A stretch of 7,267 bases of DNA from an uncultured Eubacteriales bacterium (GCA_958420145.1 CATZIR010000030.1:1-7267), one strand, 5' to 3'. Counted from the stretch's first letter, positions 1-5,371 are shown. Translations and numbers: made by a program. The notes: generated by a model from the letters alone, not told the origin.

Positions 1-615
1 GTTTGCGTTAACAATTTCGTCTATCACAAAACTTAGATAGTCTTTTTCTCTGCTAGCACTAAACTCATCGCCGCCAAGCCTATCGAGTTTTCTATTAATT
101 TCTTTGAGTTCCAAGTATTTAACCGTATATTTTGATTTTACTGCACCCAACTCACTACTTGCAAAATTATCAAGCAAAGCAAGTTGGTTTTGAGTTTTTA
201 GCAAGCTCACTTGCTCTTGCTGTCCATAAATATCAACTAGGTTGCTAGTTATTTGCCTTAGCATAGATGATGTTATTGGGTAGCCATTAACTTTGATGTC
301 ACTTTTTCCATCAACACTCATTTTTCTAGAGATAAGAAGTTCACCGTCATCGCAATCAATATCATTGTCTTGCAGAATATTTTTTAATGTTTCATTGGAC
401 AAATCAACATCGAACATCGCATCAACTCTTGCCACACTTTCGCCTGTTCTAATAAGTGATTTATCACTTCTAGCACCAAGCACAAAATTTAGCGCTTCAA
501 AAATTATGGACTTTCCTGCACCAGTTTCACCAGTCAAGATATTTAGCCCACTATCAAACTCGATATACAAGTTTTCTATCAATGCAATGTTGTTAATTCT
601 TAGTGATTTTAACAT
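1..615 (-). CDS. recN: DNA repair protein RecN, N-terminal part (cut by the window edge)
   Basis: Partial gene: 205 codons from the ATG at 613-615, open to the window edge. RecN is an SMC-like ATPase that acts at DNA double-strand breaks and promotes recombinational repair. The start MLKSLRINNIALIENL is typical of the family (a short strand followed by 'I.N.ALIE'). A Walker A motif, GETGAGKS, lies at residues 29-36, followed by the characteristic ALNFVLGARSD. The sequence IYGQQEQVSLL further on matches the Q-loop region 'GQHE/GQQEQ' of RecN. The Walker B and signature motifs lie beyond the edge. The gene follows argR, as in Bacillus and Clostridia, but a terminator separates the two and recN has its own promoter. 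No Shine-Dalgarno sequence precedes the ATG, and the predicted transcript starts at the ATG itself. The identification is very secure. Confidence 0.96.
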   Translation of the reverse strand, partial: MLKSLRINNIALIENLYIEFDSGLNILTGETGAGKSIIFEALNFVLGARSDKSLIRTGESVARVDAMFDVDLSNETLKNILQDNDIDCDDGELLISRKMSVDGKSDIKVNGYPITSSMLRQITSNLVDIYGQQEQVSLLKTQNQLALLDNFASSELGAVKSKYTVKYLELKEINRKLDRLGGDEFSASREKDYLSFVIDEIVNAN

Positions 616-650
616 ACGAATATTATATCAAAAATTTATAGTAAAAACAA
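615..650 (-). promoter_or_regulatory. recN promoter, predicted leaderless
   Basis: On the minus strand the -10 hexamer is a perfect TATAAT (622-627), preceded by the extended element TGA (628-630). A 17-nt spacer separates it from a weak -35, TTGTTT (645-650). Counting seven bases from the end of the -10 places the start site at 615, which is the A of the recN ATG. No GGAG-like sequence precedes that ATG, although nearly all other genes in the window have one. Promoter geometry is read directly from sequence; leaderless translation is inferred. Confidence 0.7.
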
Positions 651-681
651 ATTTTTCTTTGTAAAAGAAAATATGGCATAA

Positions 682-717
682 AAAAATTAAGTGCCTATAG
701 TTGTTCACTTAATTTTT
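682..717 (-). terminator. argR rho-independent terminator overlapping the argR 3' end
   Basis: A perfect 12-bp inverted repeat pairs AAAAATTAAGTG (682-693) with CACTTAATTTTT (706-717) around a 12-nt loop (694-705). On the minus strand the 3' arm ends in a run of seven T, as expected for an intrinsic terminator. The argR stop codon (695-697) lies in the loop, so the last codons of argR form the 5' arm. The stem contains only three G-C pairs, but it is long and uninterrupted. Confidence 0.82.
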
Positions 718-1144
718 CAAAAGCAATTTGTGCTGAAGAATTATCTTCACATATAGCCATAACAGTTTCGTCGCCATATACAGAACCTACAACTTGTTTG
801 ATTCCCATTTTGTCAATCATACTACTTATTGCAGATGAGACACCTTTTAGAGTTTTAACTACAACTAAATTGTTGATTGGTTTTATACTGATAATACTTT
901 CTCTAAAAATTCCAAAATACTTTGTAGACATTTGTTGCTCGCTAGAATCAACATATGCATATTTGTATTTTTTGTTTTCACTCATTATTTTTATAAGACC
1001 AAGTTCTTTTATATCTCTTGAAATTGTAGCCTGAGTGATTTCAAAATTCTCTGCACGCAACGCATTAACTAGTTCGTCTTGTGTTTCTATCTCGTTGTTT
1101 TTTATAATTTCTAGAATTTTGCTTTGTCTTGTTGACCTTGCCAT
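695..1144 (-). CDS. argR: Arginine repressor ArgR/AhrC
   Basis: 149-aa transcriptional regulator of arginine biosynthesis and catabolism; the family acts as an arginine-responsive hexamer on ARG boxes. The N-terminal winged-helix domain (about residues 1-70) carries the recognition-helix signature QATISRDIKELGLIK (38-52). The C-terminal oligomerisation and arginine-binding domain contains VVVKTLKG (94-101) and VVGSVYGDETV (118-128). Family members usually have GDDT where this protein has GDET (124-127). The ATG at 1142-1144 gives the usual family length. A GGAGG lies 13 nt upstream, which is rather far, but an upstream in-frame ATG at 1201 would add 19 unconserved residues and has no ribosome-binding site. 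The gene has its own promoter and terminator. ARG-box-like palindromes over and around the promoter point to autoregulation. It lies upstream of recN, as in Bacillus, but is not obviously cotranscribed with it. Confidence 0.96.
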   Translation of the reverse strand: MARSTRQSKILEIIKNNEIETQDELVNALRAENFEITQATISRDIKELGLIKIMSENKKYKYAYVDSSEQQMSTKYFGIFRESIISIKPINNLVVVKTLKGVSSAISSMIDKMGIKQVVGSVYGDETVMAICEDNSSAQIAFEKLSEQL

Positions 1145-1186
1145 AAATGTCTTGTATCCTCCGTAATTTCGGGCTTTTTTGAACCT

Positions 1187-1200
1187 TGTATAAATATGCA
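1187..1200. promoter_or_regulatory. ARG box, perfect match, in the argR leader
   Basis: TGTATAAATATGCA fits the generalised ArgR operator core TGNATWWWWATNCA at every position. Its centre lies about 28 bp downstream of the predicted argR start site, between promoter and gene, where a bound hexamer could block transcription. Confidence 0.62.
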
Positions 1201-1221
1201 TTTATACTTATTCATTCATTA

Positions 1222-1257
1222 CGCAATAATTATACAATACATTTTATAATTATGCAA
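1222..1257 (-). promoter_or_regulatory. argR promoter
   Basis: On the minus strand, -35 TTGCAT (1252-1257) and a perfect -10 TATAAT (1229-1234) are separated by 17 nt. The predicted start is near 1222, giving a 5' leader of about 78 nt before the argR ATG. ARG-box-like palindromes lie over the -35, the -10 and the leader, which is a layout suited to repression by ArgR itself. Confidence 0.65.
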
Positions 1258-1279
1258 GAACTTTTTGTATATTTATGCA
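1243..1279. promoter_or_regulatory. Paired ARG boxes over and upstream of the argR -35
   Basis: TGTATATTTATGCA (1266-1279) is a perfect fit to TGNATWWWWATNCA. TTTATAATTATGCA (1243-1256) differs at one position and covers the -35. Their centres are 23 bp apart, close to the spacing of about 21 bp known for paired ARG boxes bound by one ArgR hexamer. A weaker copy, GCAATAATTATACA (1223-1236, two mismatches), covers the -10. Confidence 0.6.
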
Positions 1280-1742
1280 AAAAATTTTTTATAATTATAA
1301 ATAGTTATGAATTTATATTTATTTTTGTTTGAATTTTTATGCAGTATATTTATGCATACGCAAAAATGATGATTTATTCATTGTCAAAATAAATAACAAT
1401 TTTTGATGCAAACAATAAAATTTTGGTTAATTTTAACTCAAAAATTGCATAGTATGTCCCCTGCAAATTTTAGCATTTCTCAAATAAAAAAAGGAGAATA
1501 CGCCCTATTTCCATTTTTACAATTTTCATTTTCTCAAAATATTTGTTTGCATAGCACTCAAAAATGTTATGAAAAAATCTTTTAAGAATTGATAATTCTA
1601 TCAAAAATCAAACTCACAAAATCAAGTTATAAAAATACCCTGCTATAAAAATTTCATTTTCAAAAATTCAAAAGAACATAAATCTGAAATAACAAAAAAA
1701 TTTAGGTTTACCACACATAAAATATAATTCTAAACAAGCCAC
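1258..1742. other. AT-rich intergenic region without a credible gene
   Basis: This is most of the roughly 575-bp gap between proS and argR, and it is more AT-rich than the flanking genes. The argR-proximal 120 bp hold ARG-box-like sites, an A6T6 tract (1279-1290) and the perfect palindrome TTTATAATTATAAA (1288-1301). Further away I see only short AT hairpins, such as AGAATT-GAT-AATTCT (1585-1599), and a small plus-strand open frame (1403-1585) without ribosome-binding site or recognisable product. No tRNA, riboswitch or gene remnant was recognised. In Bacillus the ispA-dxs-tlyA region occupies this relative position. Confidence 0.55.
1308..1356. promoter_or_regulatory. Upstream cluster of ARG-box-like sites
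   Basis: TGAATTTTTATGCA (1330-1343) fits the ARG core perfectly. TGAATTTATATTTA (1308-1321) and AGTATATTTATGCA (1343-1356) each have one mismatch. The cluster lies about 85-135 bp upstream of the predicted argR start, too far for simple promoter occlusion. It could extend a nucleoprotein array or serve an undetected second promoter. Some one-mismatch sites will arise by chance in DNA this AT-rich. Confidence 0.5.
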
Positions 1743-1771
1743 AAAAAAAGATAGATTCATCACCTACCTTT
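1743..1771 (-). terminator. Terminator of the asp23-nusB-xseAB-proS operon
   Basis: On the minus strand AAAGGTAG (1771-1764) pairs with CTATCTTT (1754-1747) through eight base pairs including one G-U wobble, around a 9-nt loop. The 3' arm runs into a seven-T tract ending at 1743. The hairpin begins six bases after the proS stop codon, so proS is the last gene of its operon. Confidence 0.72.
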
Positions 1772-1777
1772 ATTATT

Positions 1778-3214
1778 TTAATATTGTTTTGCAAAATAGA
1801 TTTTATGTTTTGCCCTACCACCACAATGAATACACTTGTGTTCATCATCTGGCGAGCATTCGCTTATGATAACTCTGGTTTGAATACCAGTCTCTTCTTT
1901 TAGTTTTTGTTCGCAGTCAATATCACCACAGTGATAGCCAACACCAACCTTGCCCCTAGCAACAACATCAACTAGTTCATCAATAGTGTTAACATCAACT
2001 GAGCAGTGGTCAACAAATTGTTTTGCTTGATTGTATAAATTTTGTTGAATACTTTCAAGTATAGTTTTGATTTCGTTTTCTAGGTTGTCCATAGAAACAG
2101 TTAATTTTTCATGAGTATCACGACGAACCAAAGTTACAACATTGTTTTCAATATCTCTTGGTCCAACTTCTAGTCTTAGTGGAACACCCTTCATTTCGTA
2201 TTGATTAAATTTCCAACCAGCAGAGTTGTTGCTGTCGTCAACTTCCACTCTAACATTAGATTCACTTAGTCTTTGTTTTAGTTCATAAGCCTTATCTAAA
2301 ACCCCTGCTTTGTGTTGAGCGATAGGCAAAACGATAACTTGAATTGGAGCAACGTTTGGTGGTAGTCTAAGTCCCCTCTCATCTCCATGCACCATAATTA
2401 ATGCACCAACAAGTCTTGTTGATGTTCCCCAAGATGTTGAGTAGCCATATTCCCATTCGCCAATTTTGTTTAGGAATTTGATATTTGCTGCTTTTGCAAA
2501 ATTTTGACCCAAGTCATGTGTAGTTCCACTTTGCAAGCATTTTCCATCTGGCATAACTGCTTCTATACCATAGGTGTCGTTTGCACCTGCAAATTTTTCC
2601 CTGTCACTCTTTCTACCAACAAGCATTGGTATAGCCAAAGTTTCAGCACAAACCTTGTTGTATATAGCAAGCATTTTTAGTGCATCTTTTTTAGCATCTT
2701 CGGCACTTGCTTGAACCGTATGGCCTTCTTGCCACAAAAATTCGCTAGTTCTCAAGAATGGTCTTGTTGTCTTTTCCCAACGAACAACATTACACCATTG
2801 ATTCATAACCATAGGTAAGTCTCGATAAGACTTAATCCACTTAGCATACATTTCACAAATGATAGTTTCACTTGTTGGACGAACGATAAGTTTTTCGGCT
2901 AGTTCTTGACCACCAGCATATGTCACAACAGCAACTTCTGGAGCAAAGCCCTCTACATGGTCCGCTTCTTTCTTCATAAAACTTTCTGGAATAAGCATAG
3001 GAAAATAAGCGTTTTTAACACCTACCTTTTTAAACTCTTTGTCCATACTGTTTTTTATATTTTCCCAAATTGCAAAGCCGTATGGTTTGATAACCATTGT
3101 TCCTTTTACTGGACCATAGTCACATAAATCAGCCTTCAAAATTACATCGGTATACCATTGTGGCAAATTCTCTTTGAAGTTTGCAATTTGTTCTACAAAA
3201 TTTTTGTTTTCCAT
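1778..3214 (-). CDS. proS: Prolyl-tRNA synthetase, eukaryote/archaeal-like type without INS domain
   Basis: 478-aa class II aminoacyl-tRNA synthetase that charges tRNA-Pro with proline in the cytoplasm. The catalytic core spans about residues 15-285: PYG (44-46), RPTSET (112-117), motif 2 RWEKTTRPFLRTSEFLWQEG (145-164), TTHDLGQNF (231-239), and motif 3 including HGDERGLRLPP (276-286). An anticodon-binding domain follows (about 290-390). The C-terminal domain ends in -AKQY and has paired cysteines C429, C434, C461 and C464, the zinc-type arrangement of this ProRS form. The roughly 180-residue INS editing domain of the standard bacterial enzyme is absent, so alanyl-tRNA-Pro would need trans editing. 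The ATG at 3212-3214 has AGGAG five bases upstream, and that site overlaps the xseB stop (TAGGAG). Finding proS directly after xseB is unusual compared with Bacillus, where ispA and dxs occupy this place. Confidence 0.97.
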   Translation of the reverse strand: MENKNFVEQIANFKENLPQWYTDVILKADLCDYGPVKGTMVIKPYGFAIWENIKNSMDKEFKKVGVKNAYFPMLIPESFMKKEADHVEGFAPEVAVVTYAGGQELAEKLIVRPTSETIICEMYAKWIKSYRDLPMVMNQWCNVVRWEKTTRPFLRTSEFLWQEGHTVQASAEDAKKDALKMLAIYNKVCAETLAIPMLVGRKSDREKFAGANDTYGIEAVMPDGKCLQSGTTHDLGQNFAKAANIKFLNKIGEWEYGYSTSWGTSTRLVGALIMVHGDERGLRLPPNVAPIQVIVLPIAQHKAGVLDKAYELKQRLSESNVRVEVDDSNNSAGWKFNQYEMKGVPLRLEVGPRDIENNVVTLVRRDTHEKLTVSMDNLENEIKTILESIQQNLYNQAKQFVDHCSVDVNTIDELVDVVARGKVGVGYHCGDIDCEQKLKEETGIQTRVIISECSPDDEHKCIHCGGRAKHKIYFAKQY

Positions 3215-3222
3215 ATTATCTC

Positions 3223-3426
3223 CTATTTCATCTTCTCTTGTATAAATTCGTCAAGTTCCTGTTTGACTTTGTAGATTGAGCCTTTTGTATTTTCCAAACT
3301 ACTTAGACATTCTTTGATGAGCGAAACACCTTTTTGATATGTTTCCAGTGCCTTGTCCATAGGCAAGTCATCATTCAAACTATCTACTATTTTTTCAAGT
3401 TCCTTTATATTATCTTCATAGTTCAT
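3223..3426 (-). CDS. xseB: Exodeoxyribonuclease VII small subunit
   Basis: 67-aa helical protein that binds the coiled coil of XseA to form exonuclease VII, a metal-independent single-strand-specific DNA nuclease. The sequence MNYEDNIKELEKIVDSLN followed by MDKALETYQKGVSLIKECLSSL matches the family signature (YE..l..Le.Iv..Le.....le.al..yeeG..L...c...L). The ATG at 3424-3426, ten bases after AAAGGAG, is preferred. An in-frame TTG at 3433-3435 also exists but lies one base from the GGAG, too close for initiation. The ATG lies one base after the xseA stop, and the stop codon is part of the proS ribosome-binding site, so translation of xseA, xseB and proS is probably coupled. The length is normal for the family. 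Confidence 0.93.
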   Translation of the reverse strand: MNYEDNIKELEKIVDSLNDDLPMDKALETYQKGVSLIKECLSSLENTKGSIYKVKQELDEFIQEKMK

Positions 3427-3427
3427 A

Positions 3428-4540
3428 CTACTCAATCTCCTTTACTTGGGTTATAAGCTTTCCGTCTTTTAAGTTTGCTGTAATAACATCTCCAACGCTC
3501 ACTTGACCTATACTTACAACTCGATTTCCGTCAAGTTCTAGTTTACTATACCCCTTGGCTAGAATTTCCAATGGGTTTTTACTATTTAAGTCTTTAACAA
3601 GCAACGCAAGTTTGTTATCTTCTCTTTCCAGTCTCCTTTGAATTGCTGTGTTGAACGACAAAATTTCGTTTGCAAGATTATTTTCATACCCCACTAATTT
3701 TCTGTCCATCAAAAGGTTTAGTTTTTCAAAGTATGATACAAAAATATCAAAATATGACTTTTGCTCTTTTACGAGAAGTTCTGCACCAGCCGACGGAGTT
3801 GGCGCACGCATATCTGCAACAAAATCCACTAGTGAGTAGTTGATTTCGTGACCCACTGCACTCAAAGTAAACTTATTAGAATTTGCCACTGCTCTTGCCA
3901 CAACTTCGGTATTGAAAGGTGCTAAATCTTCTTCACTTCCGCCTCCACGAGCAATCATAACTGCATCGACATCAGTGCTATCAAAATAAGCAATTCCCTT
4001 GGCAATAGAATATTCTGCTTTATAGCCCTGCACTTTTACAGGAAATAATACAATGTCAACTTCGCTATTACGCCTTGTTGTAACATTTATAATATCTTGA
4101 ATAACTGCACCAGTTTCGCTAGTAACTACCCCAATTTTCTTTATCTTTTTAGGGAAAGGCTTTTTTCTATCTAAATCAAACAGCCCTTCTTTTTCCAACT
4201 TTTCTTTTAGTAGCAAGAAGTTTTTATATAGTTCGCCTTCGCCAAATTGTTCTACCCTCTCTACATTAAACGATAGTCTACCACCCTTTATGTAGTAGTT
4301 AGGTGTGCCAGTTACAATAACTTTATCGCCAATCTTTATGCTACCTAGATATTCCAAATTAAACGCAACACAGTTTAGTAGTGCATTTTCATCTTTTAGT
4401 CCAAAGTATGCAATTCGATTAGAGATATTAAAACTGGATATTTCCCCAAACACTTTTACTCTATATAGTAGTTGGTCATTATCCAGTATGTTTTTTAGAT
4501 AACTGCTTATTGTGGTAACAGATATAGCCTGTTGTTCCAT
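3428..4540 (-). CDS. xseA: Exodeoxyribonuclease VII large subunit (short, catalytic-site variant)
   Basis: 370-aa catalytic subunit of exonuclease VII. An N-terminal OB fold (about 5-100) binds single-stranded DNA. The nuclease domain (about 130-260) has IGVVTSETGAVIQDI (136-150), IARGGGSEEDLAPFN (196-210) and SAVGHEINYSL (227-237) before RAPTPSAGAEL (245-255). In E. coli XseA, D155, R205, H238 and D241 are implicated in catalysis. The first three correspond to D149, R198 and H231, but the fourth is asparagine (N234; GHEIN where GHETD or GHEID is usual). The usual tryptophan of EDLW is alanine. The helical region for XseB (about 256-320) is much shorter than in E. coli, and overall length is below the common 400-450 residues. 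The C-terminal LAKGYS...GDVITANLKDG segment is intact. The ATG overlaps the nusB stop by one base (TAATG) and has AAAGGAG upstream. The family is certain; full activity is not. Confidence 0.95.
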   Translation of the reverse strand: MEQQAISVTTISSYLKNILDNDQLLYRVKVFGEISSFNISNRIAYFGLKDENALLNCVAFNLEYLGSIKIGDKVIVTGTPNYYIKGGRLSFNVERVEQFGEGELYKNFLLLKEKLEKEGLFDLDRKKPFPKKIKKIGVVTSETGAVIQDIINVTTRRNSEVDIVLFPVKVQGYKAEYSIAKGIAYFDSTDVDAVMIARGGGSEEDLAPFNTEVVARAVANSNKFTLSAVGHEINYSLVDFVADMRAPTPSAGAELLVKEQKSYFDIFVSYFEKLNLLMDRKLVGYENNLANEILSFNTAIQRRLEREDNKLALLVKDLNSKNPLEILAKGYSKLELDGNRVVSIGQVSVGDVITANLKDGKLITQVKEIE

Positions 4541-4935
4541 TATTCTCCTTTTACTATGCTAGCAAGAACACCATTGATAAACTTGTAACTATTATCGGTC
4601 GAATATCTCTTTGCTAGTTCGACTGCTTCATTAATAACAATAGAAGGTTTTTCGCCAAGGTAATCAATTTCGTATATAGCAAGTTTTAATATTGCTAGGT
4701 CAACTTTGAATATTCTCTCTAGCGTGTAGCCTTTTAGGTACTTTGATATTTTTTCATCGAGTTCTTGTTCTTTACTCAACACTCCGTCATATATTTCAAC
4801 AACATAATCTCTATCACTTTCTTCTATATCTTTGCTTGATAAAAATTCTTCAAGCGTTATTTCATTCTTTTGTTTTAAAAACTCATATTCAAATATTAGT
4901 TTAAAACAAGTTTCTCTTGCTTTAATTCTGCTCAT
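4540..4935 (-). CDS. nusB: Transcription antitermination factor NusB
   Basis: 131-aa all-helical RNA-binding protein that, with NusE (ribosomal protein S10), binds boxA RNA to support rRNA antitermination. The start MSRIKARETCFKLIFEYEF matches the family N-terminus (R..aRe.alq.LY..e). The C-terminal half has the conserved pattern ILKLAIYEIDYLGEKPSIVI (about 81-100), NEAVELAKRYSTDNSYKFINGVL (about 101-123), matching 'ElL...diP..VvInEAVeLAK.yg...s.kFVNGVLd.i'. The length is standard. The ATG at 4933-4935 overlaps the preceding asp23-family stop (TAATG). A GGAG lies 13 bases upstream, so translational coupling probably matters. Neighbours are the asp23-family gene upstream and xseA downstream, as in Bacillus yqhY-nusB-folD-xseA but without folD. 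Confidence 0.95.
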   Translation of the reverse strand: MSRIKARETCFKLIFEYEFLKQKNEITLEEFLSSKDIEESDRDYVVEIYDGVLSKEQELDEKISKYLKGYTLERIFKVDLAILKLAIYEIDYLGEKPSIVINEAVELAKRYSTDNSYKFINGVLASIVKGE

Positions 4936-5321
4936 TATATATTCTTTTCTCCTTCGTCATTTTTAAAGTCCACGCCAAGAACATGTACATTGATGCTTTC
5001 AATTTTAACATCGACCATCGCAGACAAGCCATTCTTAACATTTTCTTGAACTCTAAAAGCAACATCAGAAACAGAATAACCAAACAAGATGTTAATGTAA
5101 ATATCAACCAAAATTGCATCACCAACTTCGGTTATCTTTACCCCTTCTGTATAGTTGTTTGAAAATAGTTTTTTTAGTCCATTGCCAAAGTTTGCACATA
5201 GACACGAAACACCAGTAATCTCTTTTGTTGCAAGGCTTACAATAGAAAGCAAAATATCTCTATTGCAAGATACTTTTCCCTTATTGCTCTTTGATGCCAT
5301 TTGATTAATATCTAATCCCAT
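4935..5321 (-). CDS. Asp23/Gls24 family protein (YqhY-like)
   Basis: 128-aa cytoplasmic protein of the Asp23/Gls24 (formerly DUF322) family. The family pattern is present: an N-terminal helix ILLSIVSLATKEITGVSCL (about 23-41), then a GVKITEVGDAILVDIYINI strand region (about 60-78), then FGYSVSDVAFRVQENVKN (about 79-96), and a C-terminal strand INVHVLGVDF. The position before nusB identifies it as the counterpart of Bacillus YqhY, which has been linked genetically to acetyl-CoA carboxylase. Here accB and accC are not adjacent. There is no membrane segment. The ATG at 5319-5321 follows TAGGAG with a good 6-base gap. It is the first gene of the operon and has its own promoter. The molecular function of this subgroup is not established. 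Confidence 0.88.
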   Translation of the reverse strand: MGLDINQMASKSNKGKVSCNRDILLSIVSLATKEITGVSCLCANFGNGLKKLFSNNYTEGVKITEVGDAILVDIYINILFGYSVSDVAFRVQENVKNGLSAMVDVKIESINVHVLGVDFKNDEGEKNI

Positions 5322-5334
5322 AAAATTCTCCTAA

Positions 5335-5371
5335 CGCTATGATTATATCATAGTTTAGATTTTTTAAGCAA
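5335..5371 (-). promoter_or_regulatory. Promoter of the asp23-nusB-xseAB-proS operon
   Basis: A perfect TATAAT (5342-5347) with extended TGA (5348-5350) lies on the minus strand, with a plausible -35 TTGCTT (5366-5371) at 18-nt spacing. The predicted start is near 5335, giving a 5' leader of about 14 nt that contains the TAGGAG ribosome-binding site. It lies just downstream of the spoIIIA terminator, so vegetative and sporulation transcripts appear separated. Confidence 0.68.
5337..5353. repeat. Perfect inverted repeat over the asp23-operon -10
   Basis: CTATGAT-TAT-ATCATAG is a perfect 7-bp inverted repeat with a 3-bp centre. It includes the extended -10 element and almost reaches the predicted start site. 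It could be a repressor operator. No T tract follows, and it lies too early in the transcript to act as a terminator. Confidence 0.6.

Noticed and set aside
293..664. Plus-strand open frame of 123 codons
   Set aside because: It is antisense to recN, whose protein sequence is unmistakable, and the plus-strand product looks like nothing known.
1250..1360. Repeated TTATGCA sequences as DnaA boxes (possible origin)
   Set aside because: DnaA boxes require an ending like CACA (TTATCCACA). These sites end in CAAG, CAAA, CAGT or CATA and instead fit the two-fold symmetric ARG box.
1417..1446. Imperfect AT hairpin around GTTAATTTTAAC
   Set aside because: It needs bulges and contains almost no G-C pairs; no terminator tail or downstream gene supports a function.
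1500..1580. Tiny minus-strand frame beginning MKIVKMEIGRIL as a leader peptide
   Set aside because: It has 19 codons, no ribosome-binding site and no attenuator structure next to it, and lies several hundred bases from argR.
1403..1585. Plus-strand open frame of 60 codons in the argR-proS gap
   Set aside because: It starts at TTG-ATG without a ribosome-binding site, has low-complexity AT-driven composition and no recognisable family, and opposes all neighbours. The GGAG inside it has no start codon at a suitable distance.
1585..1604. Overlapping short hairpins AGAATT-GAT-AATTCT and TTGATA-ATTC-TATCAA
   Set aside because: The stems are only six AT-rich pairs with no T tract or gene nearby, which is expected by chance in such AT-rich DNA.
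4922..5125. Minus-strand open frame overlapping the asp23-family gene in another frame
   Set aside because: The overlapping Asp23 frame has clear family motifs and a good ribosome-binding site; this one has neither.
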